A DNA stretch of 64,000 nt from Corynebacterium halotolerans (lineage in GTDB: Bacteria; Actinomycetota; Actinomycetes; Mycobacteriales; Mycobacteriaceae), in contig NZ_JVMD01000023.1 in NCBI RefSeq assembly GCF_001056295.1, forward strand, positions 1-64,000, in the 5' to 3' direction. Positions 50,038-59,331 of the stretch are shown one piece after another (the stretch's first letter is position 1; every line of letters starts with the position of its first letter). The translations under genes and the position numbers were made by a program. Below the pieces are notes generated by a model that searched no databases, was not told the origin of the DNA, and saw only the letters and a program-made list of their open reading frames with translations.

Positions 50038-52305
50038 TCACGCCCGATCCCACACCCTGTGCTCCGGCATCAGCTTCAGCAGGGACTTCAGCGCCTTGCC
50101 GCCGTCGGCGGCCAGGACGATGCCCGGCGCGTCCGCGTCGATGTGGCGCTTGACCAGCTCCCGCCCGTCGCCGAAGGCCGCGATGGCCTTCAGGTGGCGG
50201 AACGCCTCGCCCAGCAGCACGGCGATCTCCGGGGCGTCGACGTCGGCTGCGGCGATGACGGCGTCGAACTCGATGGAGCGCGTGTTGTACGTCGTGCGCT
50301 GCACCGTCGGCCCGTCACCGTCGGCGCCGAGACGGCCCGCGTGGGCGGCGATGACCAGCGGCACCATGCCCGCTTCGTCGATGCCCTCGATCAGCGCGTC
50401 CAGGGCCTTCGCGTCGGTGTCGTCGTCGGCGATGATGCCCACCTGGCGGCCGTCCAGCGGGAACGGGCCGCGGATCTGCGACAGCGCGGGTGACGGTTCC
50501 GGCTCCGGCAGGTCGGCCACCGGCTCCGGCGCGGGCAGGCCCAGCCCCTCGGCCACGGACTCCGCCAGCTCCTGGTCGATGTGCGCGAGCACCTCGCCGA
50601 CCACGCGGCGGCGGATGGTCTCGTCGAAGCACTTGGACAGCTCGAAGGTGTAGGCCTCGATGATGTGGTCGCGCTCGACGTCGGTCAGCGACTTCCAGAA
50701 CATCCGCGGCTGCGAGAAGTGGTCGGCGAAGCTCGCCGGCTTTTCGCGGGTCTTGATCGCGTCGGCGATCTCCTGCGGCACCTCGATGTAGCCGCCCGCG
50801 GTCTCCGGGTCGGCCAGGAAGGGGCAGCCGCCGTCGACGGAGTTCGGGTGGTGGGCGTTGATGCCGCCGGGGATGGCGTGCTGCGCGAAACCGTCGCGCT
50901 GCATGTCGTTGACCGGCGCATGCGGGCGGTTGATGGGCAGCTGCGTGAAGTTCGGGCCGCCCAGGCGGTGCATCTGGGTGTCCGTGTAGGAGAACAGGCG
51001 GCCCTGCAGCAGCGGGTCGTTGGTGGTCTCGATGCCCGGGACCATGTTCGACGGGCAGAAGGCGACCTGCTCGGTTTCGGCGAAGTAGTTCGTCGGGTTG
51101 CCGTTGAGGGTCATCGTGCCGATGATCTCCACCGGCGCGAGCTCCTCCGGCACCAGCTTGGTCGGGTCGAGCAGGTCGATGCCCTCGAAGGTCTCCTCGG
51201 CGTTGTCCGGGAACACCTGCACGCCCAGGTCCCACTCGGGGAAGGCGCCGGCCTCGATGGCGTCGGCCAGGTCGCGGCGGTGCAGGTCCGGGTCGGCGCC
51301 GCCGGACAGCTGCGCCTCCTCCCACACCTGCGAGTGGACGCCGAGCTTGGGCTTCCAGTGGAACTTCACCAGCGACGTCTCGCCGGCGTCGTTGATCATG
51401 CGGAACGTGTGGACGCCGAAGCCCTCCATCATCCGGTACGAACGCGGGATGCCGCGGTCGGACATGTTCCACATGGTGTGGAACGTCGCCTCGGTGTGCA
51501 GCGACACGAAGTCCCAGAAGGAATCGTGCGCGGACTGCGCCTGCGGGATCTCGCGGTCCATGTGCGGCTTGACCGAGTGGACGACGTCCGGGAACTTGAT
51601 GCCGTCCTGGATGAAGAACACCGGGATGTTGTTGCCCACCAGGTCGTGGTTGCCCTCGTCGGTGTAGAACTTCACGGCGAAGCCGCGGGTGTCCCGTGCG
51701 GTGTCGATGGAACCGCGGAAGCCGGCGACCGTCGAAAAGCGCACGAAGACGGGGGTTTCCACGCCCTCCTTGAGGAAGCCCGCGCGGGTGATTTGCGCGG
51801 CCTTGCCGTTGGAGCGGAACACGCCGTGGGCGCCGGCGCCGCGCGCGTGGACCACGCGCTCCGGGATGCGCTCGCGGTCGAAGTGCTGCAGCTTCTCCTG
51901 GAAGTGGTGGTCCTGCAGCAGGATCGGGCCGCGGGGACCGGCCTTGAGCGAGTGGTCCGTTTCGGCGCGGCGGACGCCCTGCGGGGTGGTCAGGTAGGGG
52001 CCCTGCTGGGCGAAGTCGGTGCGGTCGGCGTGGACCGGGCAGCCGGTGGGTGTCGCGGGCTTGGGCGAGGTCTGGTCGTCCTTGGGGGCCAGCGGCTCAC
52101 GCGGGTCGGTCGGCTCGTCGTAGGCGACCGGTTCGGGTCCGGGGACGCCCGGGCGCATGGCCGCGGCGTCGTGGGCGCCCTTCTTGGCCTTGGTCTTCGC
52201 CTTGGCCTTGGTGGCCTTGTCGTCCTTGGCGGACTTCGCGGCCTTGGTCTTGGCCTTCGTCTTGGCCTTGTCGCTCTTCTTCTTGCGGTCGTTGCTGGCG
52301 GACAT
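50038..52305 (-). CDS. katE: Large-subunit catalase (HPII-type) with lysine-rich N-terminal tail
   Basis: Catalase breaks down hydrogen peroxide. The 755-residue length and the extra C-terminal flavodoxin/class-I-amidotransferase-like domain (about residues 600-755) match the large-subunit clade. The distal His is in [12 protein letters not shown] and the heme-ligand Tyr is in [18 protein letters not shown]. The first 45 residues are strongly basic, with [15 protein letters not shown] and [14 protein letters not shown], like histone H1 tails. A nucleoid or nucleic-acid contact is possible but not shown. The gene stands alone; a 207-base gap precedes the start. Confidence 0.95.
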   Translation of the reverse strand: MSASNDRKKKSDKAKTKAKTKAAKSAKDDKATKAKAKTKAKKGAHDAAAMRPGVPGPEPVAYDEPTDPREPLAPKDDQTSPKPATPTGCPVHADRTDFAQQGPYLTTPQGVRRAETDHSLKAGPRGPILLQDHHFQEKLQHFDRERIPERVVHARGAGAHGVFRSNGKAAQITRAGFLKEGVETPVFVRFSTVAGFRGSIDTARDTRGFAVKFYTDEGNHDLVGNNIPVFFIQDGIKFPDVVHSVKPHMDREIPQAQSAHDSFWDFVSLHTEATFHTMWNMSDRGIPRSYRMMEGFGVHTFRMINDAGETSLVKFHWKPKLGVHSQVWEEAQLSGGADPDLHRRDLADAIEAGAFPEWDLGVQVFPDNAEETFEGIDLLDPTKLVPEELAPVEIIGTMTLNGNPTNYFAETEQVAFCPSNMVPGIETTNDPLLQGRLFSYTDTQMHRLGGPNFTQLPINRPHAPVNDMQRDGFAQHAIPGGINAHHPNSVDGGCPFLADPETAGGYIEVPQEIADAIKTREKPASFADHFSQPRMFWKSLTDVERDHIIEAYTFELSKCFDETIRRRVVGEVLAHIDQELAESVAEGLGLPAPEPVADLPEPEPSPALSQIRGPFPLDGRQVGIIADDDTDAKALDALIEGIDEAGMVPLVIAAHAGRLGADGDGPTVQRTTYNTRSIEFDAVIAAADVDAPEIAVLLGEAFRHLKAIAAFGDGRELVKRHIDADAPGIVLAADGGKALKSLLKLMPEHRVWDRA

Positions 52306-52512
52306 GGGGGATCACCGTCACTTCCGAAGTCGGGGCTGGCCAGAGGGCGTGCCCCCGGCCCGCGGAGAGGCGTGAACGGGGGTAGCGCCCTTGCCTCCGC
52401 CAGGGTAACCGCGATCACGTTTTCGGGTGGAAAACCTTCCGCCCGCGCCGCGATTCCGGGGGGTGCTTGACGACGCCCGCGTGCCCGCCATCCGGCCCGC
52501 ACCCGCGGGCGC

Positions 52513-53052
52513 TCACCACCAGTACGCGGGGTAGCGGAGGCGGCGCAGCCGATTGGCGGCAAGGCCCGCGAGGATCACCAGCACCGCCGACGCCATGAGC
52601 ACGGCCAGGAAGCGGGCGGGGACCGCCGGGGGAATGGTGACCAGGAGCATGGCCGTGGCCGCGCCGGGGGAATGGGCGCAGCGCAGCAACAGCATCGCGC
52701 CGAAGGCGAGGCCCGCCGCGAGCCCGCCGACCAGCACCGACCCGCCGAACCAGTGGGCCAGCCCCAGTCCGATCAGCGCGCCGAGCAGATGCCCCAGGAC
52801 GATGTTGCGGGGCTGCGCCAGCGGCAGGTCGGGGCCGCCGACGACCAGTGCGGCGGTGGCGGCCATCGGCGGGATGAGCAGGGCCAGATCGGTGGCGTCG
52901 GCCGCGGCGCCGAGGACGATCAGCGGAATGGTCACCCCGACGGTGGCGCCGAGGATGTGGGTCAGCGGCGGCCGCGGCGGCGCCTGGCTCGCCAGGGCGG
53001 CGAAGGCGCCCTCGACGGCGTCCGGCGTGGAAGGTTCGTGGTCCCCGGGCAT
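52513..53052 (-). CDS. HPP-family membrane protein
   Basis: A 179-residue protein with four hydrophobic segments that fits the HPP family, integral membrane proteins with a putative role in transport (a plant member carries nitrite). The segment CAHSPGAATAMLL corresponds to the family's HPP region. The start at 53052 is chosen to avoid a Pro/Ala-rich upstream extension. It lies 16 bases after the ROK regulator on the same strand, so it may share its transcript and perhaps its sulfur response. Confidence 0.72.
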   Translation of the reverse strand: MPGDHEPSTPDAVEGAFAALASQAPPRPPLTHILGATVGVTIPLIVLGAAADATDLALLIPPMAATAALVVGGPDLPLAQPRNIVLGHLLGALIGLGLAHWFGGSVLVGGLAAGLAFGAMLLLRCAHSPGAATAMLLVTIPPAVPARFLAVLMASAVLVILAGLAANRLRRLRYPAYWW

Positions 53053-53068
53053 GGGCGACGATTGTGCC

Positions 53069-54439
53069 TCACCGCGCCGGGGCGAGGCCCAGCGGGTCGG
53101 CGTGCAGCGGATCCAGCGCCACGGCGCGGGCGGCGTCGCGGATGATGGTGCCGCGGGCGCGGGAGACCCTGATGTCGCGTCGGGCCGGGGAGGTGGCGGC
53201 GATGGTGCGGGCCGTGACGCGCAGGCCGGCGGCATCGTCGGTGAACGCCGCGCCGGCGAGGATGACGTGCGCGGGGTCGACGATGTCGGCGACCGTGGCC
53301 ACCGCCAGCCCCAGCAGGCGCGCCCGTTCGTCGAGGATCGCTCGGGCCGCCGGGTTCGTCTGCGCCGCCGCGATGAGCTCGGCGATGGATCCCGCGCGGA
53401 CCCCTGCGTCGCGGGCGGCGGCGAGCACGCCGGAGGAGCCGACCGCCTCCCGCAGCGTCGCGCCGCCGAGGAGGTCGCTGTCCGCCGGCCGCAGATGTCC
53501 GATCGACCCGTCGCCGTGGGCCGGCCGGTGCACCGCGCCGTCGACGGTCCACGCCACTCCGACGAGTTCGCGGGCGTAGAAGTACAGCGACGTCGGCAAG
53601 CGTTCGCCGCCCGCGCGCAGCGGATTGGCCGCCAGCTCGGATGCGGCCATCGCGGCGACGTCGGGGGCGGCGAGGGCGGGGAGGCCGAGGCCGTCGGAAA
53701 GCATGCCGACCAGGTCGGTCCGGCCCCAGCCGTAGGAGCGCGAGGTGACCGTCCCGTCGGCGGCGACGTGGCCCGACAGGGCGGCGCCGACCGTGCGCAG
53801 CGGCCGGGCGATGCCGGTGCGCAGGCGGTGGATGGCGGCGACGATCGAATCGATGGCCTCGTCAGGGGCCAGCGCGTCCAGCGGCAAGTCGACGTCCGTT
53901 TCGCGCAGCACCCGGCCGACCGTGTCGAAGATCGCGATGTGCGACGTGCGTAACCCGAGGTGCGCCCCGACGTGCAGCCACGGCGACTTCGCCGGCGCCA
54001 GCGGGACGCGCGGCCGGCCCGTCCCCGTGCCCGTGATCAGGTCCGGGCGTTCCTCGACCAGCCCCGCGTCGAGCAGCGCCGTGACCCCGCGCGCCACCGT
54101 CGGCTGCGACAGGCCCGTCGACGCCGCCAGATCGGGGCGGGTGATCGGCCACTGCAGGCGGATCTGGTGGTGCAGCCGCGCCGCCGGCGAAGTGGGCAGG
54201 CGGAAGGCGGCCGTCGGGCTGATGGCGGGGGACGCGCCCGTGGACCGCGCGGGCGAAGCTGCGTCCGTGGACCGCGCGCGCGAAACGCCGGCCGGGGCCG
54301 TGGCGGCGGCGTGGGTTGCGGCTGCGGCCGGGGCTGCGGCCGCAGCGTGGGGCGTGGCGTGGGCCGCAGCCTTGGCCGGGGTCGGTGTCGCGGCGGCCTC
54401 GGCCTGGCGGTCGGCGATCGACGGGGCGGTGCGGGGCAT
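53069..54439 (-). CDS. ssuR: ROK-family transcriptional regulator, SsuR-like
   Basis: A 456-residue ROK repressor/activator. Residues 1-95 are Ala-rich and disordered. A winged HTH (RPDLAASTGLSQPTVARGVTALLDAGLVEERPD) follows, then the ROK actin-like fold (HVGAHLGLRTSHIAIFDTVGR, ending HVILAGAAF). In Corynebacterium glutamicum SsuR is the ROK activator of the sulfonate genes; the divergent ssuD here fits that role. The start at 54439 gives a leaderless mRNA with TTGACA, 17 bases and AATGAT, 7 nt before the ATG. A ATG at 54451 is possible. An operator lies between -35 and -10. Confidence 0.82.
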   Translation of the reverse strand: MPRTAPSIADRQAEAAATPTPAKAAAHATPHAAAAAPAAAATHAAATAPAGVSRARSTDAASPARSTGASPAISPTAAFRLPTSPAARLHHQIRLQWPITRPDLAASTGLSQPTVARGVTALLDAGLVEERPDLITGTGTGRPRVPLAPAKSPWLHVGAHLGLRTSHIAIFDTVGRVLRETDVDLPLDALAPDEAIDSIVAAIHRLRTGIARPLRTVGAALSGHVAADGTVTSRSYGWGRTDLVGMLSDGLGLPALAAPDVAAMAASELAANPLRAGGERLPTSLYFYARELVGVAWTVDGAVHRPAHGDGSIGHLRPADSDLLGGATLREAVGSSGVLAAARDAGVRAGSIAELIAAAQTNPAARAILDERARLLGLAVATVADIVDPAHVILAGAAFTDDAAGLRVTARTIAATSPARRDIRVSRARGTIIRDAARAVALDPLHADPLGLAPAR

Positions 54440-54446
54440 GCGGAAC

Positions 54447-54475
54447 ATCATTGAATAGACCGACTGGTCTGTCAA
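54447..54475 (-). promoter_or_regulatory. ssuR promoter
   Basis: On the minus strand TTGACA (54470-54475) and AATGAT (54447-54452) are 17 bases apart, and the ATG of ssuR starts 7 nt after the -10. The palindrome TAGACCGACTGGTCTG lies in the spacer. Confidence 0.65.
54456..54471. promoter_or_regulatory. McbR-like operator between ssuR and ssuD
   Basis: TAGACCGACTGGTCTG matches TAGAC-N6-GTCTA in 9 of its 10 fixed bases and contains the palindrome AGACC-GACT-GGTCT. McbR is known to repress ssuR in Corynebacterium glutamicum. The site at metB (2544) is related. Confidence 0.7.
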
Positions 54476-54566
54476 CTTGTTTGGGGAAATAGTCTCGGGA
54501 ACAGCCATTCCAGTCACGGTGAATGGTTTATTCCGAATTCGCGCACCGGGTGGTCTACTCGACGCC

Positions 54567-55784
54567 ATGTCCGAGAAAACACACCTCCAATCAACGTCCC
54601 CCGACCACGATGTGACCCTGCATTGGTTCCTGCCGACTTACGGCGACTCCCGCGGAATCACCGCGGGCGGCCATGGCGCCGGAAATCACGTCGGCAACCG
54701 GAAAGCGGACCTGCGCTATCTCACGCAGTTGGCGTTGGCCGCGGAAACGAACGGCTTCGACTCGGTGCTCATCCCCACCGGCGCGTGGTGCGCCGACGCG
54801 TGGGTCATCGCGTCGACGCTGGCCGCCGCCACGGAACGCCTCAAATTCCTGGTCGCCCTGCGCCCCGGCCTGGCCTCGCCGACGCTCGCCGCTCAGCAGG
54901 CGGCGACGCTCGCCGACCTGTCCGGCGGTCGCGTGCTGGTCAACGTCGTCGTCGGCGGCGAAAACCACGAGCAGCGTTCCTTCGGCGACCATCTGGACAA
55001 AGCCGCGCGATATGCGCGCGCGGGCGAGGAACTGGCCGTGATCCGCCGCCTCTGGGCAGGCGAAGCCGTCGATTTCCACGGCGATCACGTCCACGTCGAG
55101 GGCGCCGCCCTGGCCAATCCCCCCGCGGCCGCCCCGCCCGTGTTCTTCGGCGGCTCCTCCGACCCGGCATTGGCCGTCGCCGGGAGCGCCATCGACGTTT
55201 ATCTCACCTGGGGCGAACCCGCCCGCGCGGTCGCGGAGAAGAAGGCGCGCGTCGACGCCGCGGCGGCCCGGGCCGGGCGAACCGTCGACCACGGCATCCG
55301 CCTGCACGTGATCACGCGCGACACCTCCGAGGAAGCCTGGGCCGAAGCCGCCCGCCTGCAGCGCGGACTCGATCCCCGGGAGGTCCGCCGGATTCAGGAG
55401 GGCCTGGCCCGGTCCCAATCCGAAGGCCAGCGCCGGATGGCCGAGCTCCACGGCCGGGGCGCGGGTTTCGACCCCGCGGCGGATCCCCGGTCCCTCGAAG
55501 TCGCCCCCAACCTGTGGGCGGGGGTCGGGCTCGTCCGCGGCGGCGCCGGCACCGCGTTGGTCGGCAGCCACGACGAAGTCGCCGAGCGCATCGCCGAATA
55601 CCGCGACCTGGGCATGCGGCACTTCATCCTCTCCGGGTACCCGCACCTGGAGGAGGCCTATCACGTCGGCGAAGGCCTCGTCGCTGCGCTGCACCGCCGC
55701 GGCATCGGCGTCACCGGGCGTTCAGGTGCCGCCGACGACGCCCTCCACGATTCCCCCGTCCCGTTCCTGAAGGAGACCGCATGA
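54567..55784 (+). CDS. ssuD: FMNH2-dependent alkanesulfonate monooxygenase
   Basis: SsuD splits alkanesulfonates to aldehyde and sulfite using FMNH2 and oxygen. The 405-residue luciferase-like (LLM) protein has LHWFLPTYGDSR at the start, FLVALRPGLASPTLAAQQAAT, LSGGRVLVNVVVGGEN, and the SsuD ending MRHFILSGYPHLEEAYHVGE. The ATG at 54567 starts the conserved part; an in-frame ATG at 54477 is inside the promoter region. It is first in an operon with a flavin reductase, sfnG and an acyl-CoA dehydrogenase-like gene, divergent from ssuR. Confidence 0.92.
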   Translation: MSEKTHLQSTSPDHDVTLHWFLPTYGDSRGITAGGHGAGNHVGNRKADLRYLTQLALAAETNGFDSVLIPTGAWCADAWVIASTLAAATERLKFLVALRPGLASPTLAAQQAATLADLSGGRVLVNVVVGGENHEQRSFGDHLDKAARYARAGEELAVIRRLWAGEAVDFHGDHVHVEGAALANPPAAAPPVFFGGSSDPALAVAGSAIDVYLTWGEPARAVAEKKARVDAAAARAGRTVDHGIRLHVITRDTSEEAWAEAARLQRGLDPREVRRIQEGLARSQSEGQRRMAELHGRGAGFDPAADPRSLEVAPNLWAGVGLVRGGAGTALVGSHDEVAERIAEYRDLGMRHFILSGYPHLEEAYHVGEGLVAALHRRGIGVTGRSGAADDALHDSPVPFLKETA

Positions 55785-56368
55785 CCGCCGCAGGCGCTTC
55801 CGTCACCGCCTCGCCCGTATTCTCCCCGCCCTCCGCTTCCGCCCCCGTCGCGCCGGGTGCTCCTGCCGGCCCGGGTGCTCCTGACGCCCCGGCCCCGATT
55901 GAGGACCCGTTGGCTTTGCGACGGCTGCTCGCGCACGTGCCCACTTCCATCGTCGCCGTGTGCGGCCTGGTCGACGGCCTGCCCGATGGGATGGTCGTCG
56001 CCTCCTTCACCGGGGTGAGCCTGGAACCGCCGTTGGCGAGCATCTGCATCCAGGATTCCTCCCGGACCTGGCGGAGGCTGCGGCGCTCCGGCCTCCTCGG
56101 GGTGTCGGTGCTCGCCGAAGATCAACCCGCCCATGTCGGCAGGTTGTCCTCGAAGACGGGCGAACGATTCGCGGACGTCCGCCACCATGCGGTCGGCGAT
56201 GCGGTGCTCATAGACGGAGCCACCGCACACTTCACCGCCGTGATAGCCGGACAGGTCACCCACGGTGATCACCTCGTCGTGATGCTCGAGCTGCGCGGCG
56301 CCACCGCCGCCGAAGGACGCCCGCCGCTGGTCTTCCACGGCTCCGAGCTCAAGTCGCTTGCGGCGTGA
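55781..56368 (+). CDS. Flavin reductase (FMN), two-component partner
   Basis: A 195-residue flavin reductase-like protein (PF01613 type) that should supply reduced FMN to the monooxygenases around it. After about 40 disordered residues, it has LRRLLAHVPTSIVAVCGLVDG, MVVASFTGVSLEPPLASICIQDSSRTW and GVSVLAEDQ. The catalytic part is of normal size. Start overlaps the ssuD stop by 4 bases (ATGA). Counterparts are SsuE/SsuI or SfnF; its sequence is of the flavin reductase, not the SsuE flavodoxin, type. Confidence 0.88.
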   Translation: MTAAGASVTASPVFSPPSASAPVAPGAPAGPGAPDAPAPIEDPLALRRLLAHVPTSIVAVCGLVDGLPDGMVVASFTGVSLEPPLASICIQDSSRTWRRLRRSGLLGVSVLAEDQPAHVGRLSSKTGERFADVRHHAVGDAVLIDGATAHFTAVIAGQVTHGDHLVVMLELRGATAAEGRPPLVFHGSELKSLAA

Positions 56369-56473
56369 CCGCCGACGCCGCCGACGAGCACCCGAACCCG
56401 CCGACCGCCGAACCCCACTGACCGTCCAACCCGCCGATCACCGAACCTTTTCCCAAGAAATCGAGGACACGCC

Positions 56474-57697
56474 ATGACCGCCGAAAACCCGGGAATCACC
56501 GGAACCACTGAATCCATCGCACGAACCGGAACCACCGAACAGAACGAATCCCACCAACCGACCGAGTTCGGCTACTGGGTGCCGAACGTCTCCGGCGGCC
56601 TGGTGACCTCATCCGTGTCGCAGCGCACCGACTGGGGCATCGACTACAACCGTCGCGTGGCCAAACTCGCTGAAGAGCGCGGCTTCGGCCACGCCCTGAC
56701 CCAGGTGCGCTACTTGGGCAGCTATTCCGCCGCGAACCAACACGAATCCGTGTCCTTTTCCCTCGCCCTGCTCGAGGCGACGGAGAGGCTCAACGTCATC
56801 GCCGCGGTGCATCCGGGGCTGTGGCAGCCCGGTGTGCTCGCCAATCTCGCGGCCACCGCGCAGGAGATTCACGGCGGGCGTTTCGCCCTGAACATCGTGT
56901 CCGGGTGGCTTCGCGACGAATTCCGCGCGCTCGGCGAGCCGTGGCTGGAACACGACGAACGTTATCGGCGCTCGGCGGAGTTCCTGCAGGTGCTGCGTCG
57001 GCTGACCCACGGGGAGCCGGGTGGCGGAGGCACGGAATTCGCCGGGGACTTCTATCGGATCCGGGACTATTCGCTGACTCCGCGCCCGTCGACCCCGCCG
57101 ACGCTGTTCGCCGGCGGCGCTTCCGGAGCGGCCCAGGCCAATGCCGGCCGCCATGCCGATTGGTACCTCACCAACGGTGCCACCGACGCGGAGTTGTCGC
57201 GCCAGATCCGCGAGGTCCGCGGCCATGCCGCCCGCGCCGGGCGACGGGTGCGCGTCGGCGTCAACGGCTTCGCCATCGTCCGCGACACGGAGGAAGAGGC
57301 GCGGCGCCAATTGTCCGACATCGTCGCCGGAGCCGATCGGCGGGCGGTGGAGGCTTTCGCCGCCGCCGTGCGCCAGGCGGGAGCCGCCGCACCGGATGGC
57401 CGGGGGATGTGGGCGAACTCGTCCTTCGACGACCTCGTGCAGTACAACGACGGATTCAAGACCGGGCTCATCGGGACGCCGGAACGGGTCGCGCGCCGGA
57501 TCGTGGAGCTGCGCCGTCTCGGGGTGGATCTGATCTTGCTCGGGTTCCTCCACGTCGAAGAGGAACTCGACCGTTTCGGTCGTGACGTCATTCCACTGGT
57601 CAGGGAGTTGGAGGCGTCCGGAGCCGTGCAGTCCCCCGAGCCGATCGAGCAGGCGAGCGTCGAGCGTGACGCGACGCCTGCGCCGGTGGCGGGATGA
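56474..57697 (+). CDS. sfnG: Dimethylsulfone monooxygenase-like LLM enzyme
   Basis: A 407-residue LLM-class flavin monooxygenase. It shows the SfnG marks FGYWVPNVSGGLVTS, QRTDWGIDYNR, ALTQVRYLGSY, HESVSFSLALLEATERLNV, VHPGLWQPGVLANLAAT and EPWLEHDERYRRSAEF. SfnG oxidises dimethylsulfone to methanesulfinate, feeding SsuD with methanesulfonate after oxidation. In Corynebacterium the comparable cluster is described for sulfonate esters (seu genes), so sulfonate-ester use is an alternative. The ATGA overlap with the next gene shows coupling. Confidence 0.85.
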   Translation: MTAENPGITGTTESIARTGTTEQNESHQPTEFGYWVPNVSGGLVTSSVSQRTDWGIDYNRRVAKLAEERGFGHALTQVRYLGSYSAANQHESVSFSLALLEATERLNVIAAVHPGLWQPGVLANLAATAQEIHGGRFALNIVSGWLRDEFRALGEPWLEHDERYRRSAEFLQVLRRLTHGEPGGGGTEFAGDFYRIRDYSLTPRPSTPPTLFAGGASGAAQANAGRHADWYLTNGATDAELSRQIREVRGHAARAGRRVRVGVNGFAIVRDTEEEARRQLSDIVAGADRRAVEAFAAAVRQAGAAAPDGRGMWANSSFDDLVQYNDGFKTGLIGTPERVARRIVELRRLGVDLILLGFLHVEEELDRFGRDVIPLVRELEASGAVQSPEPIEQASVERDATPAPVAG

Positions 57698-58896
57698 GCG
57701 CCGCCGTCTCCCTCGCCGGGAACACCATCACCGCCGCCGCGAGGACTTCCCCGACTGCCACCGCCCCTTCCGGCACCGTCGCCGATGTCGCCGGCGACTT
57801 CGCCACCGACCCAAGGGGGGCCATCGCACGGCTGCGCGCCTCAGGGTGGCTGGCCCTCTCCATCGACGCACGAGACGGGGGCGGTGGCGCGGGAGCCTCC
57901 GAGGTCGCGGAGCTGATCATGGATCTTTCGGCGATCGACGGGTCGCTGGGGCAGATTCCCCAAAGCCACTTCGCGTTTCTCCGGCTCATCCGACTCGCGG
58001 GTTCCGCGGAGCAGTGGCGAAAGTGGGGGAGCCGCGTCGCCGCCGGGGCCTTCCTGGCCAATGCGCAGGCGGAAAGGGGTTCGCCGCCCGATGCGCCGCC
58101 CACGGTGACGTTGGCGCCGGGTTCTGATGGCCGATGGCGCCTCGAAGGCGAGAAGCACTTCTGCACCGGATCGATCTACGCCTCGCATTTGGCGGTGACC
58201 GCGTCCATCCCGGAAAGCGCACGGGGGCAGGGGTTTTCGCCCGGCGTCCACGTCGCGTTGCTCGCGGCCGCCGCGCCGGGCGTCACCATCGTCGACGATT
58301 GGGATGGGCTGGGGCAGCGGTTGACGGCGTCGGGGACCATCCGATTCGACGGTGCCGTAGTCGAACCTGACGACATCATCTCCAGGGCGCCGATCGCGGA
58401 CCGCGCAACGGGGTACGGCGCCCACGCGCAGCTGTTGCACGCGGCGATCGACGCCGGCATCGCCCGCGGAGCGGTCGACGAAGCCACCGCATGCCTCACC
58501 GCCGCCCGCGACGGCGGGGCCCCGCACGATCCGACCTTGCCGCACCGACTGGGTGAGTTCGCCATCGCCTCGTTTGCGGCGCAAGCGGCGGTGCGGCAAG
58601 CGGCGGCGGATGTGGACGGGCGACACGTCACCGGTGCGGCCGACACGGATCTCACGGTCTCCGCCGCCACCTCCGTCGCCGCGGCGCGCGACATCGCGGC
58701 GCGGGCGGCGCTGGAAACGTCATCTGGCCTGCTGGAATTGCTCGGCTCCCGGTCCGCGACCGCGACCGGCGGGTCCGACCGGCGTTGGCGCGATGCCCGG
58801 ACGCACACGCTCCACGACCCCGTTCGCAGGAAAGCCACGCTCATCGGCGATTGGCTTCTCGACGGCACGGTGCCCGCGCCCGGCGTGTTCTCCTGA
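57694..58896 (+). CDS. Acyl-CoA dehydrogenase-like flavin monooxygenase (SfnB/DszC-type)
   Basis: A 400-residue protein of the acyl-CoA dehydrogenase fold, of the SfnB/DszC branch linked to sulfur scavenging. It has SEVAELIMDLSAIDGSLGQIPQSH, ANAQAERGSPP, LEGEKHFCTGSIYASHLAV and a C-terminal HTLHDPVRRKATLIGDWLLDG, which is typical of that branch. No acyl-CoA genes are around it; the neighbours are SsuD, SfnG and a flavin reductase. It may use FMNH2 to oxygenate an organosulfur compound. The ATG overlaps the sfnG stop. Confidence 0.83.
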   Translation: MSAAVSLAGNTITAAARTSPTATAPSGTVADVAGDFATDPRGAIARLRASGWLALSIDARDGGGGAGASEVAELIMDLSAIDGSLGQIPQSHFAFLRLIRLAGSAEQWRKWGSRVAAGAFLANAQAERGSPPDAPPTVTLAPGSDGRWRLEGEKHFCTGSIYASHLAVTASIPESARGQGFSPGVHVALLAAAAPGVTIVDDWDGLGQRLTASGTIRFDGAVVEPDDIISRAPIADRATGYGAHAQLLHAAIDAGIARGAVDEATACLTAARDGGAPHDPTLPHRLGEFAIASFAAQAAVRQAAADVDGRHVTGAADTDLTVSAATSVAAARDIAARAALETSSGLLELLGSRSATATGGSDRRWRDARTHTLHDPVRRKATLIGDWLLDGTVPAPGVFS

Positions 58897-58947
58897 CCCG
58901 ACGTTTCCGGCGGGGCCGTGGTCCGGAGCGTGTGCCATGCTGGGGAC

Positions 58948-59247
58948 ATGGAGCCTTATGACGTCGCCATCCGCGACGAGTCCATCCGTCTGGGCCAGTT
59001 CCTGAAGCTGGCGAACCTCGTGGAAACCGGCGGCCTGGCCAAGGAGGTCATCGCCGAGGGGCAGGTGCAGGTCAACGGTGAAGTCGACACCCGCCGCGGA
59101 CGCCAGCTGCGCCCCGGTGACGTGGTCACCGTCGCCGGTGGCTCGGCCCGCGTCGCCCGCCCCGAGGACATCGACGACGACTACTTCGACGAGGCCACCG
59201 CCGACGACGACTTCGACCCCGAGAAGTGGCGCAACGTCCAGTTCTAG
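58948..59247 (+). CDS. S4-domain RNA-binding protein
   Basis: A 99-residue protein with an S4 RNA-binding fold (IRLGQFLKLANLVETGGLAKEVIAEGQVQVNGEV, residues 9-45), like the YaaA/YbcJ/Hsp15 small S4 proteins. The last 30 residues are acidic, with DDDYFDEATADDDFD. It probably binds ribosomal or other RNA. CATGCT lies 6 nt before the ATG (leaderless). It stands alone downstream of the sulfur operon. Confidence 0.9.
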   Translation: MEPYDVAIRDESIRLGQFLKLANLVETGGLAKEVIAEGQVQVNGEVDTRRGRQLRPGDVVTVAGGSARVARPEDIDDDYFDEATADDDFDPEKWRNVQF

Positions 59248-59331
59248 GCCGGGGCCCCGCGACCCCTCCGGTAGCATTGCCCGGCGTGCGCGAACCCCGC
59301 GCAATTACGAGCAGTACCCGTGGAGGAACCA

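Noticed and set aside
57694..58896. Beta-oxidation acyl-CoA dehydrogenase
   Set aside because: The fold is that of acyl-CoA dehydrogenase, but the operon context and the motifs of the SfnB/DszC branch point to sulfur scavenging.
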